From Streptomyces kurssanovii (GTDB lineage: Bacteria > Actinomycetota > Actinomycetes > Streptomycetales > Streptomycetaceae): a stretch of 64,000 nt of DNA. How positions within the stretch are numbered: position 1 is the first letter of the stretch; the number at the start of each line of letters is the position of its first letter. The notes under the pieces are model-generated. The model was not told the origin of the DNA, searched no databases, and worked only from the letters and a program-made list of their open reading frames with translations. The position numbers were made by a program, and so were the translations under genes. The stretch covers positions 896,701 through 960,700 of the forward strand of contig NZ_BMTN01000001.1 in the NCBI RefSeq assembly GCF_014649695.1. Direction: 5' to 3'. This document shows, in pieces, positions 40,215 through 48,492 of this stretch.

Positions 40215-40250
40215 GAGAACCCCCGCACCGCGTACCGGTGGGGGGCTCTC
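40215..40250 (+). terminator. terminator after the P450-ferredoxin operon
   Basis: An inverted repeat GAGAACCCCCGCACCG / CGGTGGGGGGCTCTC with one mismatch and one bulge and a short loop, 22 bp after the ferredoxin stop. Confidence 0.75.
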
Positions 40251-40727
40251 GCGTGTGCGGCCCCGTCGCCCGGCCCAGGCGCCGGCCCGGCACCCAGCAT
40301 CGCGTCGGTGAGCAGCAGTCAGGCTGCTCAGATTGCGCAGCCCTGCGGTCTCATGCCACGCGGTTCGAGCTCGCCGCCCGCTGGTTGGCGGGCCGCAGCC
40401 ATGACCGCGGTCGTCGTCAGACGAATCACGGAGAGGGGTAGTACGCCTTCCCAGCCCATGAGCCTCATGGCGACGGTGCCGGTCGCGTCCGTCCGGATCT
40501 CGAGGCCGAGAGTGTCGGTGCTGCTCCATGTCGCTTCGCCGTTGTCCATGGTTAAGGATGACGCCGACGAGCCGAGCTGCTGTGAGGCACGCCGATGGCG
40601 CCGACCAGGAGCGGTCGCCGGCGACCGCTCGGGCCGCTCTGCGCCGGTGCGACGGGCATCCTCGGTCATCCTGATTCGCTGACTTGTCGTTTGGTTCACG
40701 CCGGGGCACTGGGTGATGCTGCTCGGT
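40251..40727. other. low-information region between ferredoxin operon and hypothetical gene
   Basis: Contains one weak minus-strand reading frame (40328-40549, listed separately). Nothing else is recognisable. Confidence 0.3.
40328..40549 (-). CDS. weak hypothetical protein
   Basis: 73 residues from the ATG at 40549, reading MDNGEATWSSTDTLGLEIRT then DATGTVAMRLMGWEGVLPLS and VIRLTTTAVMAAARQ. The composition is protein-like and the frame is GC3-rich, but no Shine-Dalgarno site or family match is seen; the frame also stays open to 40669. It could be real or chance. Confidence 0.3.
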   Translation of the reverse strand: MDNGEATWSSTDTLGLEIRTDATGTVAMRLMGWEGVLPLSVIRLTTTAVMAAARQPAGGELEPRGMRPQGCAI

Positions 40728-41246
40728 ATGCAGCACGCGCTCACTCACTGGGACAGTCCCCTCGTCAACTTCGAGGACTTCGACTTCCCGGACGGGCGAG
40801 GCCACGGCCGCCGATGGGTACACATCAAGCGCTTCCACCTGCCGGCCGACTCACGGACCGACCAGGAGCTCCTGGCCGCGTTGATCGCCCACCCGGAGTT
40901 CCGGGACACATACGACGGAGCCGGCGTCCGGCTCGAACCGCGCCACGGTCAGTGGTGGGCGCACCGCATCACTCCCGGCACGTACGTGGCAGTCGACGAG
41001 TCGAGCGCGACCGGCACGATTCGCACATGGGCGACCAGCGGTGTGCTTCCTCCGCAGGATCTGGACGCGAGGCTGCAAGAGGCGGTCTACACCCCGATCC
41101 GTCAGGCAACGAGCCGATACGCGCTCGGAGACCTCGCTGAGGACGCACAGCACGACTACGGCCCGATCCACATCGCATTCCATGAGCTCGTGCTCATCGA
41201 TCGCCACGTCGGCACCATCGCCCTCCTGGTCGCCGCCGACGACTGA
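40728..41246 (+). CDS. conserved hypothetical protein
   Basis: About 172 residues; ATG at 40728 is preferred over ATG at 40716. It reads MQHALTHWDSPLVNFEDFDF, has YVAVDESSATGTIRTWAT and ends DYGPIHIAFHELVLIDRHVG then TIALLVAADD. Alternating strands and helices suggest a globular cytosolic protein. No family is recognised. It converges on the GyrB-like gene, with a hairpin between them. Confidence 0.65.
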   Translation: MQHALTHWDSPLVNFEDFDFPDGRGHGRRWVHIKRFHLPADSRTDQELLAALIAHPEFRDTYDGAGVRLEPRHGQWWAHRITPGTYVAVDESSATGTIRTWATSGVLPPQDLDARLQEAVYTPIRQATSRYALGDLAEDAQHDYGPIHIAFHELVLIDRHVGTIALLVAADD

Positions 41247-41280
41247 ACAGCCGACGACAGAGAGCAGCAGTGCGGCCGCA

Positions 41281-41310
41281 CCCGCCGGTCCCATTTCCGG
41301 AACCGGCGGG
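41281..41310. terminator. hairpin between convergent genes
   Basis: CCCGCCGGT / ACCGGCGGG, 9 bp perfect plus two inner pairs, between the hypothetical gene and the GyrB-like gene. Confidence 0.7.
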
Positions 41311-41326
41311 GAGGACCTGCTGCTGC

Positions 41327-42489
41327 TCAGGCCCGGGCGCCCTGGAGGATCCGACCGATGATGGTCCCGGCCTGCTCCGGCCGTGCCTCGAGCCACGTGC
41401 CGAGGTGTTCCCGGACGGCCCGGCCGACGCAGGCGCGTGCTGGGGCATTGTCCAGCCTGGCGCGCGTGGCGCCGCCGTATTCGGGGTGGTCCAGCGATAC
41501 GGACACCACCGCCGTGAGCCCCTCGCCGATCCGGTGGGCACCGAGATCCGGGTCTGCCGCCGTGAGCAGTCCCCGCTGACGCGCGAACGCGTTGACCGCG
41601 GCCGCGACCCCGTCGCGGAAACCCTCTGCGTGCGTGCCGCCTTCGGGGGTGGGCCGGCTGTTGGCAAAGGTCCGGATCTGTTCCTCGCGGGAATCGCACC
41701 ATCGGAGGGCCACGGCCACCGTCCCCGCCATCCGAGGGTCCTCCCGCTCGAAGCCGACGATGTCAGGGTGCAGGGGACCGCGGCCCCGCCCTCGAGGAAG
41801 GCGACGAAGTCCTGTACCCCGTTGGGGAATCGGAACCGGACGGCCCGGGTACTGCCCGGAAGGCGTTCGTCGGTCAGCGAGATGTCCAACTCCCGGTTCA
41901 GGAAGGCCAGCTCCCTGAAGAGCTCCGCCAGCACGGCGAACGAGCACTCCGCCGTTCCGAAGATGTCGGGGTCGGGCCGGAAGGCGATGGTGGTCCCGCT
42001 CCCGGTCGCAGGTCCCGCGGCGGTGGGCGGAGTGACCGGGACGCCACGTGCGTACTCCTGGACCCAGCGGACCCCCTCGCGCCGTACCTCGGCCGTCAGG
42101 TGGCTCGACAGGGCGTTGGTGACGCACGGCCCCATGCCGATGTGGCCGAGGACGGCGGCGTGGCGGCCACCCGGCTCCGGTCCGATGCGTGGGCGGGTCA
42201 GCAGGGTTTCGAGGTCCGGACCGCCGGTGGTCCCGGCGGCCTCGACGGGAACCCCCGGCCCGTCGTCTGCGACGCGCACGCCGCCGTCGGGCGTGAGGGT
42301 GACGTCGACGGAGCTTGCGTGGCCGGCGAGGACCTCGTTCATCGCCCGGTCGGCGACCTCGAACACGAGCTGACGCAGGCCGCGTTCGCCGGTCGAGCCG
42401 ACATACATCCCGGGCCGCTTCCGAATGGCTTCGCGTCCCTTCAGCACCTGAATATGGCTGGCGTCGTACCTCATGGCGTCCTGACTCAT
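41327..42489 (-). pseudogene. short GyrB-like ATPase gene without TOPRIM, frameshifted
   Basis: From ATG at 42489 the frame encodes a GyrB-type N-terminus: SHIQVLKGREAIRKRPGMYV, GSTGERGLRQLVFEVADRAM, the ATP-lid-like DDGPGVPVE and VLGHIGMGPCVTNALSSHL. Near 41780 one base is missing, so the frame goes from FLEGGAA to a spurious tail. The correct continuation (PLHPDIVGFEREDPRMAGTV, REEQIRTFANSRPTPEGGTH, LTAVVSVSLDHPEYGG) is in the next frame to the stop at 41327. Restored length is about 387 residues, covering only the ATPase and transducer domains. Short paralogues of this kind exist intact elsewhere in Streptomyces. The frameshift may be real or a sequencing error. Confidence 0.8.
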
Positions 42490-42825
42490 GAACTCCCCCT
42501 CGGAGTGTCCGGCAGACGCCGCCAGCCTAGGCGGATCCCAGGGAAACACCAGGTCAGAGCCGGTTCGCCGGGAGCTTGGGTGGGCGGGTGAGCGCCTGCC
42601 CGGAGGCGGTCGTCCGAGGGATCGGGAGCCGGGTCCGGAGCCCGGCCCAGGGTCCGCCGAGGCCGGGAACGGCCCCGTTCCCGACGGCCCCGAGGTCCCC
42701 GATTCAGAAACGTCGTGCGCCCGCCCAAAATGCCGTGTCCGAGGATCGGCGTGCTGTACGACGAGCGGGACGCCCGTCACACCGCACACGCCCCACGCTG
42801 ATGGAACGCCGTCTTCCGATCATGT
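42490..42825. other. intergenic region
   Basis: 336 bp between two minus-strand genes. All frames are G/P/R-rich and no homology, repeat or hairpin was recognised. Confidence 0.35.
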
Positions 42826-43479
42826 TCAGACGTGCGTGAGGAGGCGCTCCAGCGGCCGGGGAACGCGCCCGAGGTCCAGGTGCGCGATCAGGGCCTGCGC
42901 GTAGAGCGCCTTGCGGCCGCTGTGCGTGCCCATGAAGCGCCGCAGTTGGTGCTCCACGGGCCGTTCCCGCTGTGCCGGCTGCCCCTGGAAGGTGTGGAAG
43001 GGGCGCATCTCGCCCTGATCCTCGATCACCTGCTGCACACCATCGGCCCCGAGAGCGCGGATCAGCTCGTCCTCCAGATCGGCGACGCACACCTGGAACC
43101 CGAGTGTCTCCAGTCCGGCGTGCGTGAGACCCGATCCGAGCCCTACCCGCTCCAGATGACGCCGGAAATGCCGCTCCTCGCCGATGTCGCAGAGACCCGC
43201 CAGCGGGAGGCCGAGCCCCGGAGGACCGCACACGTCGAGGAAACGCCCGATGCTCGTCGCACCTCCGAGCGGTACCACCGCGACGCCCTCCGCGCCGAGG
43301 TCGCGGCCGTAACGCGTGGCCAGAGCTTCGAGTGCGACCTGATCACTGCTGCCCTCGACGAGCACGATCGTCCGCACACCGCCGGCCAGCTCCCGCGCCT
43401 CCGCGGCCGCCGCACCCGCCCCCGCTCCACCGGCCGCCCACGCGACCAGCGCCAGGCGGAACCGCGTCAACTCGTCCAC
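42826..43479 (-). CDS. TOPRIM domain protein
   Basis: About 217 residues from GTG at 43479. The TOPRIM glutamate motif is TIVLVEGSSDQVALEALATR, and the acidic motif is LAGLCDIGEERHF, a D-x-G-E variant of DxD. The C-terminal half is helical (FMGTHSGRKALYAQALIAHL). Proteins with this layout in Streptomyces are annotated as TOPRIM nucleotidyl transferase/hydrolase, related to the OLD-nuclease TOPRIM. A role in DNA or nucleotide transactions is likely but the substrate is unknown. It lies next to the TOPRIM-less GyrB-like gene on the same strand. Confidence 0.8.
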   Translation of the reverse strand: MDELTRFRLALVAWAAGGAGAGAAAAEARELAGGVRTIVLVEGSSDQVALEALATRYGRDLGAEGVAVVPLGGATSIGRFLDVCGPPGLGLPLAGLCDIGEERHFRRHLERVGLGSGLTHAGLETLGFQVCVADLEDELIRALGADGVQQVIEDQGEMRPFHTFQGQPAQRERPVEHQLRRFMGTHSGRKALYAQALIAHLDLGRVPRPLERLLTHV

Positions 43480-43630
43480 GACACCTCGCTTTCCGACGCC
43501 ATCCTGGCACGGCCCGGATCGCGTACGCACGCACGCTTTCCGGCGACGGCCCAAGAGATCCGAGGCGGGCGGCTTCAGCGTGGCGCGCTGCTGACAGAGG
43601 TTCGACCTTCGTAGTACGCCCCCTACGCCC

Positions 43631-44497
43631 CTACGCGCCCCGGCAGTGGTCCCGGACCTCCGGGCGTTGTTGGAAGGCGGCCGACTTGTACGTGGCGACG
43701 GCGCCGACATTGGAGCTCGGGGTGCAGACGAGCGCGCTCGACGCGCCCAGCTCCTGGAGCGCGGCCGCCGCGGCGACGGTGATCGCCTTGCCGTAGCCGT
43801 GACCGCGATGGTCCCGGTGCACGCCCATCGGCTCGAGCAACCCGGGCTTCCCCGGACCGGCCGACCACACCGTCACCGCGGCCACCGCGTCGCCCCGGTC
43901 GTCGTAGGCGACCAGGCACCGGGCGTCCGCGTACGGCAATCCGGCCGCCATCGCGTGCCAGCGCTCGTCCGTGAACCTCGACCCGTCGAACGCCGCCCGT
44001 TGAACGGCGGCGAACACATGCGCCCGTTCCGGGCCGACCGCCTCGATCCGCACGCCCGGGTCATTCACGGGCTCCGTGAGGTCGCGGCGCAGCGGCGTCC
44101 ACGGCTCGTCGGTGCTCCAGCCGTCCTCGAACAGCAGATCTTGGACCAGCGCACCCATCGGCGCCTCGATGTTCGCCTTCCCCTCGGGCAGCACGCCGCG
44201 CTCCGGGTCGGTCACGTCCTCGACCAGCTTCTGCGCGAGTTCCTCGTCCCGTTGAGCGTCCGGCGCGATCGTCAGCCGCAGCAGCCCGGGACCGTCCAGC
44301 AGCCCGACGGCGAGAATCCGGCCCGCCCGGCTCCACGTCCTGACCGCCTCGGCGGTCGCTTCCGCACCTGACCGCCAGAACCAGCCGAGATCCCCCGGAT
44401 GCAGTTGCATCGGCGCCCCGTCGTACTGCCACTCCCGCAGCACGCCCACGGCCTCGCCCACTCCGTCGACTCCCGGCTTGCCCAGCACAATCGCCAT
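43631..44497 (-). CDS. GNAT-family N-acetyltransferase
   Basis: A 288-residue protein from the ATG at 44497. The N-terminal half is a degenerate GNAT-like module (WQYDGAPMQLHPGDLGWFWR, AVGLLDGPGLLRLTIAPDAQ). The C-terminal half is the active fold, with AAVTVWSAGPGKPGLLEPMG and the acetyl-CoA loop VHRDHRGHGYGKAITVAAAA, then SALVCTPSSNVGAVATYKSA. Twin-module GNATs are common in Streptomyces; the acceptor is unknown. Confidence 0.9.
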   Translation of the reverse strand: MAIVLGKPGVDGVGEAVGVLREWQYDGAPMQLHPGDLGWFWRSGAEATAEAVRTWSRAGRILAVGLLDGPGLLRLTIAPDAQRDEELAQKLVEDVTDPERGVLPEGKANIEAPMGALVQDLLFEDGWSTDEPWTPLRRDLTEPVNDPGVRIEAVGPERAHVFAAVQRAAFDGSRFTDERWHAMAAGLPYADARCLVAYDDRGDAVAAVTVWSAGPGKPGLLEPMGVHRDHRGHGYGKAITVAAAAALQELGASSALVCTPSSNVGAVATYKSAAFQQRPEVRDHCRGA

Positions 44498-44732
44498 GCC
44501 CCCGATCACACACCACCGCGCCGACGGCCCGCACCCGGTTTTCCGGCCCCCCGGAGTGGTGGGGCTCAGGAAGTTCGGGAAGGGCGCAACGGGCAAGTCC
44601 CCTACGGGCGAGACCGGTTCCGGGACGAACGCAGAAGGGGAACCGCGGAAGGGGAACCGCGGAACGGGGGACGGTGACGGTCTTCGCGCTGTCGGCGACG
44701 GGGGACGCATCGTCGTGGCGGCGTCGCTCCTG

Positions 44733-45698
44733 CTACGCGGCGTCGGTCCTGTGCGGTCCGGCATCCGACTCCGGCTGCCGCAGGCGTGCGTCGACACGGC
44801 CGTCGGTGATGCGGGTCTCGAAGGCGGGCTGCGGTGCCGTCGCGGGGCCGCGTACGTTCCAGCCGTCGGCCAGGCGGAACACGCTGCCGTGCCAGGGACA
44901 ACGGACGCAGCCGTCGCTGATCGTCCCTTCGGAGAGCGGGCCGCCCATGTGACTGCATGTGTCGGCGAGAACGTGCACGGTGTTGCCGCTCTCGCGCACC
45001 ACGAGGACGGGCACGTCGTCGACGTGCCGGCGGACCGCCAGGCCGACGGGGAAATCGGCGACGGCGCCGATCTCCTGCCACCCGGACTTCACGAGATGGG
45101 GCACCGCTTCCGCGTGGTTGGCGCCCGATGCCTGCCGGTAGGCCAGGTGGCCGCCGAGCGCGCCCCCGAGACCGACCGCCGCCAGCCCCGCGAAGCCGAG
45201 TGCCTTGCCCAGTCGGGTGCGACCCTGTGTCCGGGCGGTGAACGACCCTGCGTAGAGCACCACGGCCGTGACGTTCGTCGCCGCGTGCACGAGCCCCACC
45301 CGCATCTGTTGGCGCTGGAGATCGGCCCAGTCGACCCAGCCCGCCACTGCCGCCGGGGGGACCGCGGCGAGCCCCACTCCGACCAAGGCTCGTGCTCCGC
45401 GGGCCTGCCCGGGAAACAGGTCGAGCACTGCCGCGGAGAACCAGCTGCCGATCGGCACCTGCACCAGCAGGGGATGGACGGGATGCCCCAGCCACCTGCC
45501 GTGCAGGAAGTCCCTTCCACGTCCCAGGGGAAGCCCGTGCACGGCCCGCTGGACACGGTCGATCACCCGGTCGTTGCGCGGGATCCGCTCCAGCCGGTCC
45601 ATCGCCGCGAGGAACCGGCCGGGGCCTGCGGACGACGAGAAGAAGCGCTTCCGGAGTTCGGCCCCGTCGCTGCCCGGTGATGCGTCCCATTGGTTCAT
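44733..45698 (-). CDS. DUF2231-Rieske [2Fe-2S] fusion membrane protein
   Basis: About 321 residues. Residues about 60-210 form the DUF2231 membrane unit with four helices (HPVHPLLVQVPIGSWFSAAV, LVHAATNVTAVVLYAGSFTA, LGFAGLAAVGLGGALGGHLA). The C-terminal Rieske domain has TCSHMGGPLSEG and CVRCPWHGSVF, providing the 2 Cys and 2 His ligands. The fusion suggests a membrane-anchored electron-transfer protein. ATG at 45698 lacks a good ribosome site, but it precedes family-like sequence. Confidence 0.9.
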   Translation of the reverse strand: MNQWDASPGSDGAELRKRFFSSSAGPGRFLAAMDRLERIPRNDRVIDRVQRAVHGLPLGRGRDFLHGRWLGHPVHPLLVQVPIGSWFSAAVLDLFPGQARGARALVGVGLAAVPPAAVAGWVDWADLQRQQMRVGLVHAATNVTAVVLYAGSFTARTQGRTRLGKALGFAGLAAVGLGGALGGHLAYRQASGANHAEAVPHLVKSGWQEIGAVADFPVGLAVRRHVDDVPVLVVRESGNTVHVLADTCSHMGGPLSEGTISDGCVRCPWHGSVFRLADGWNVRGPATAPQPAFETRITDGRVDARLRQPESDAGPHRTDAA

Positions 45699-45915
45699 AG
45701 GAGCTGAGTAACCACCGGCGAGGACACGAAACCGCATCCGGGCTGAGCCCCTCAGGAAGCGGCAGCGCCGCGGGCGGCCCCGCGTTCCACCCAGAGGTGC
45801 TGCCGGGGCGACGGGGCCGGAGCGTGTGGTGCCGCTGTCCTGATGGGCATGCGGCCGGGGACCGAGAGGACAACGATGAAGTCGTACGCCGTCCATCACA
45901 GGAAGGAATCGGGCC

Positions 45916-46080
45916 ATGTCCGATCAGGAAGACGGATTCGTGACTCCGGAGCCGGAAGAGGAGCCCGACTTCGCCGACGAGCACTCTCGCCCCACCTATG
46001 CCGATGAGCCCTCGACGGAGGATCCCGACGAGTCGGTTCCGTCGGGGGAGGGCGGTGACGGGGGAATGGACCCCGCATGA
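45916..46080 (+). CDS. small acidic protein
   Basis: 54 residues from the ATG at 45916 with AGGAAGGA upstream. It reads MSDQEDGFVTPEPEEEPDFA, is strongly acidic throughout and probably disordered. Similar short D/E-rich proteins occur in Streptomyces, but no role is known. It is followed by the DUF1801 gene, which has its own promoter. Confidence 0.6.
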   Translation: MSDQEDGFVTPEPEEEPDFADEHSRPTYADEPSTEDPDESVPSGEGGDGGMDPA

Positions 46081-46104
46081 AAGGCCGGGATCCGGTCACG
46101 ACCC

Positions 46105-46110
46105 TATAAT
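46105..46110 (+). promoter_or_regulatory. consensus -10 box of a probable leaderless gene
   Basis: A perfect TATAAT lies 7 nt before the ATG of the DUF1801 gene. There is no Shine-Dalgarno sequence, so the mRNA probably begins at the start codon. Confidence 0.65.
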
Positions 46111-46117
46111 CGGGCGC

Positions 46118-46543
46118 ATGGCACATCGGCCATCGGAGAAGCCGCGACTGCTGTCGGGTGGCAACCCGCAGATTCCGAAGGGCGACGGCGACGGTCCCGT
46201 CCAGGCCTATATCGATGCGATGCCGGGCTGGAAACGCGATGTCGGCCGCCATCTCGACGGCCTCATCGTGCGGACCGTCCCCGGCGTGCGCAAGGCGGTC
46301 CGCTGGAACTCGCCCTTCTACGGTGTTGAAGGCAACGGGTGGTTCCTCGCCCTCCACTGCTTCACGAAGTACGTGAAGGTGACGTGGCTCAACGGCTCGT
46401 CGTTGGATCCACTCCCTCCGGGCGACTCCAAGCATGAGCGCGTGCGCTACCTCGACATCCACGAGGACGAGGAGTTCGACGAGGAGCTCGTCGAAAGCTG
46501 GATCCGTCAGGCCGCCGACCTGCCCGGTGACGAACTCTTCTGA
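46118..46543 (+). CDS. DUF1801-domain protein
   Basis: A 141-residue protein. It reads MAHRPSEKPRLLSGGNPQIP, then YIDAMPGWKRDVGRHLDGLI, VRKAVRWNSPFYGVEGNGWF and LHCFTKYVKVTWLNG, the YdhG/DUF1801 pattern with its WNSPFYG motif. The fold is small alpha/beta and often binds ligands or iron; the function is not established. The gene is apparently leaderless. Confidence 0.9.
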   Translation: MAHRPSEKPRLLSGGNPQIPKGDGDGPVQAYIDAMPGWKRDVGRHLDGLIVRTVPGVRKAVRWNSPFYGVEGNGWFLALHCFTKYVKVTWLNGSSLDPLPPGDSKHERVRYLDIHEDEEFDEELVESWIRQAADLPGDELF

Positions 46544-46674
46544 AGGCGACGTCGACAGCGACTCCTCTTGCGCCTCTGACAGCGGCCCTGACTGCGACTT
46601 TCGATTGCCATGGCGATGCCGTAGCCGGCCGCGAGCCGGGCCCTCATCCGGTCAGTGATCCACGCTGAAAGGGC

Positions 46675-47358
46675 TCAGTGACCCGCCCGTGCCCGCCTTG
46701 CCATGAACCAGGCGGTGATGAGGGCACCGCTCACCACCGCGGTCGTCCGGACGGCAGAGCTTCCGGCGCCGGCTCTGACCATGTCGCGAGCCCGGTCGAA
46801 CGCGCTCAGCGGGACTCCGGCCAGCACGTTCGCGAGAGGGCGGCGGGGCACGGCCGGGTGGGGACGCGTGGGGGCGGTGCGCCGCACCGTCTCCCACGTG
46901 GTGCCCAGTCGCCTCAGCCGTGCGTTGTCATGGCCGAGGGCCTCCTGCAACCGGGGCAGGAGCAGTTCCTCCTCGTCGCGGATGTCCTGCCGTATGAGGG
47001 AAAAGGCCTGCTCGACCAGGTCGTCGTGGCGGGGGTCGGCCGGGTCGGTGCGCTGGACGGCGGCGACCAGGTCGTTGATTTCCTGGTGCTCCTGTTCGAC
47101 CCGCGAGGTCAGTTCCTCGCCGTCGTACGCGAGCCGCCGCAGCGCGGGCCACAGCACGGTCTCCTCGGCGAAGGCGTGGCTGAAGGTCAGCTGGATGATG
47201 TCGTTCAGCGTTTGCTGCCGCTCCTCCGGCGGCCGGCCGCCTGATGCGTAGCGGTTCATGAGGCGATCGAGCTTGGCGTGGTCACGCCGTTGCCGGACCA
47301 GGACGCTGGCCTCGCCGCCGAGCTCCTCGACGCTCTGCTGTGTGATGGAGGTGGACAT
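46675..47358 (-). CDS. hemerythrin-domain protein
   Basis: A 227-residue protein from the ATG at 47358 (GAGGAGG upstream). The four-helix bundle has HHE-type ligands: LVRQRRDHAKLDRLMNRYAS, LTFSHAFAEETVLWPALRR, RVEQEHQEINDLVAAV and IRDEEELLLPRLQEAL, giving His/Glu residues for a di-iron site. A C-terminal hydrophobic helix (VSGALITAWFMARRA) may anchor it in the membrane. It likely binds oxygen or nitric oxide, or handles iron in redox stress. Confidence 0.92.
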   Translation of the reverse strand: MSTSITQQSVEELGGEASVLVRQRRDHAKLDRLMNRYASGGRPPEERQQTLNDIIQLTFSHAFAEETVLWPALRRLAYDGEELTSRVEQEHQEINDLVAAVQRTDPADPRHDDLVEQAFSLIRQDIRDEEELLLPRLQEALGHDNARLRRLGTTWETVRRTAPTRPHPAVPRRPLANVLAGVPLSAFDRARDMVRAGAGSSAVRTTAVVSGALITAWFMARRARAGH

Positions 47359-47503
47359 CGGGGCCTCCTCAGCCCGTGTGGTGCCCCGGGGCCGGGTTGG
47401 TTCGGCGGGCCCCTCGGGGGTTCGTCGCCTACGCCGCCGGTTCCGCGAGTACCCAGGGCGTCTCAAGGACACTCCTCACCGGTTCGTGCTCCGGTCGGCC
47501 GCT

Positions 47504-48364
47504 TCACCGAGCGGGCGGGCCCGTCGCCCCCGAGGGGAATTCCTCCACGCCGAGCACCAGCAGCAGCTCCAGCCGCTCGCGGGCCTCGGCGTCCGCCGGG
47601 GTGAGCACCAGCAACTGCTGCCCCTGGTCGGGCGTCATCAGGGTCTCGCAGTCCATCAGCAGGCGGCCCACCCGCGGGTGCAGCAAGGTCTTGCGGTCGG
47701 CGCGCCGGACGGCCACCTCGTGCTCGGCCCAGAGCCGGCGGAAGTCGGCGCTCACGGCCCGCAACCGGTCGACGAGCCCGGCGACCGTGGGATCGCCGGA
47801 CCGGCGGCCGGCGGCCGCGCGCAGGTCGGCCACGAGCTGCCGGGCCTGGTGCTCGTGCTCCTCGGGCGGGTGGACGGCGCGGGTGGCGGGTTCGGTGAAC
47901 CAGCGGTGCACGAGGTAGCGCCGGTCGCCGGACAAACCGGTGTGGTCGCCCGTGAGCAGGACGGCCGCCCGGTTCTGGGCAAGGACCTCGCCCAGGTCGG
48001 ACAGCACCAGGGCAGGGGTGTCGCCGAGCAGGTCGAGCATGCGCACCAGGCCGGCGCGGGCCAGGCGGGCCACCCCGTCGGCGGGTGGCGGACGGTGGCC
48101 GGCCAGGTGGAACAGGTAGGCGCGCTCGTCGTCGGAGAGGCGCAGCGCCCGGGCCAGCGCGCCGAGCAGCTGGGTCGAGGGCTGACTGCTGCGGCCCTGC
48201 TCAAGGCGTACGACGTAGTCCACCGACATGCCGGCGAGCATGGCCACCTCTTCCCGGCGCAGGCCCGTGGTGCGGCGGCGCGGGCCGTCGGGGATGCCGA
48301 CCTCCGCCGGGCGGATCCCCTCCCGGCGGTGGCGCAGGAAGTCGGCGAGCTGGTCACGTTGCAT
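47504..48364 (-). CDS. XRE-family regulator with MmyB-like ligand domain
   Basis: A 286-residue regulator. The N-terminal HTH is LADFLRHRREGIRP, GLRREEVAMLAGMSVDYVVR then LEQGRSSQPSTQLLGALARA. The C-terminal domain (about 110-280) is the MmyB/PF17765 type (VLAQNRAAVLLTGDHTG, RYLVHRWFTEPATR, LLLVLGVEEF), which binds fatty-acid-like ligands in relatives. It is divergent from the aldo/keto reductase gene across 128 bp, the usual arrangement for a local repressor or activator of that reductase. Confidence 0.92.
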   Translation of the reverse strand: MQRDQLADFLRHRREGIRPAEVGIPDGPRRRTTGLRREEVAMLAGMSVDYVVRLEQGRSSQPSTQLLGALARALRLSDDERAYLFHLAGHRPPPADGVARLARAGLVRMLDLLGDTPALVLSDLGEVLAQNRAAVLLTGDHTGLSGDRRYLVHRWFTEPATRAVHPPEEHEHQARQLVADLRAAAGRRSGDPTVAGLVDRLRAVSADFRRLWAEHEVAVRRADRKTLLHPRVGRLLMDCETLMTPDQGQQLLVLTPADAEARERLELLLVLGVEEFPSGATGPPAR

Positions 48365-48492
48365 GGCTCCATGGTCCCGCGCCGCCCGCGAGCCGATCCA
48401 GGGAGCGGCTCTCCCATGATGAACGCTCCGCTCCCGTACGCCTCGGCGCACCCGCAAGGTGGGTGACGGATTCGACGACGAAGGAGAACGTG

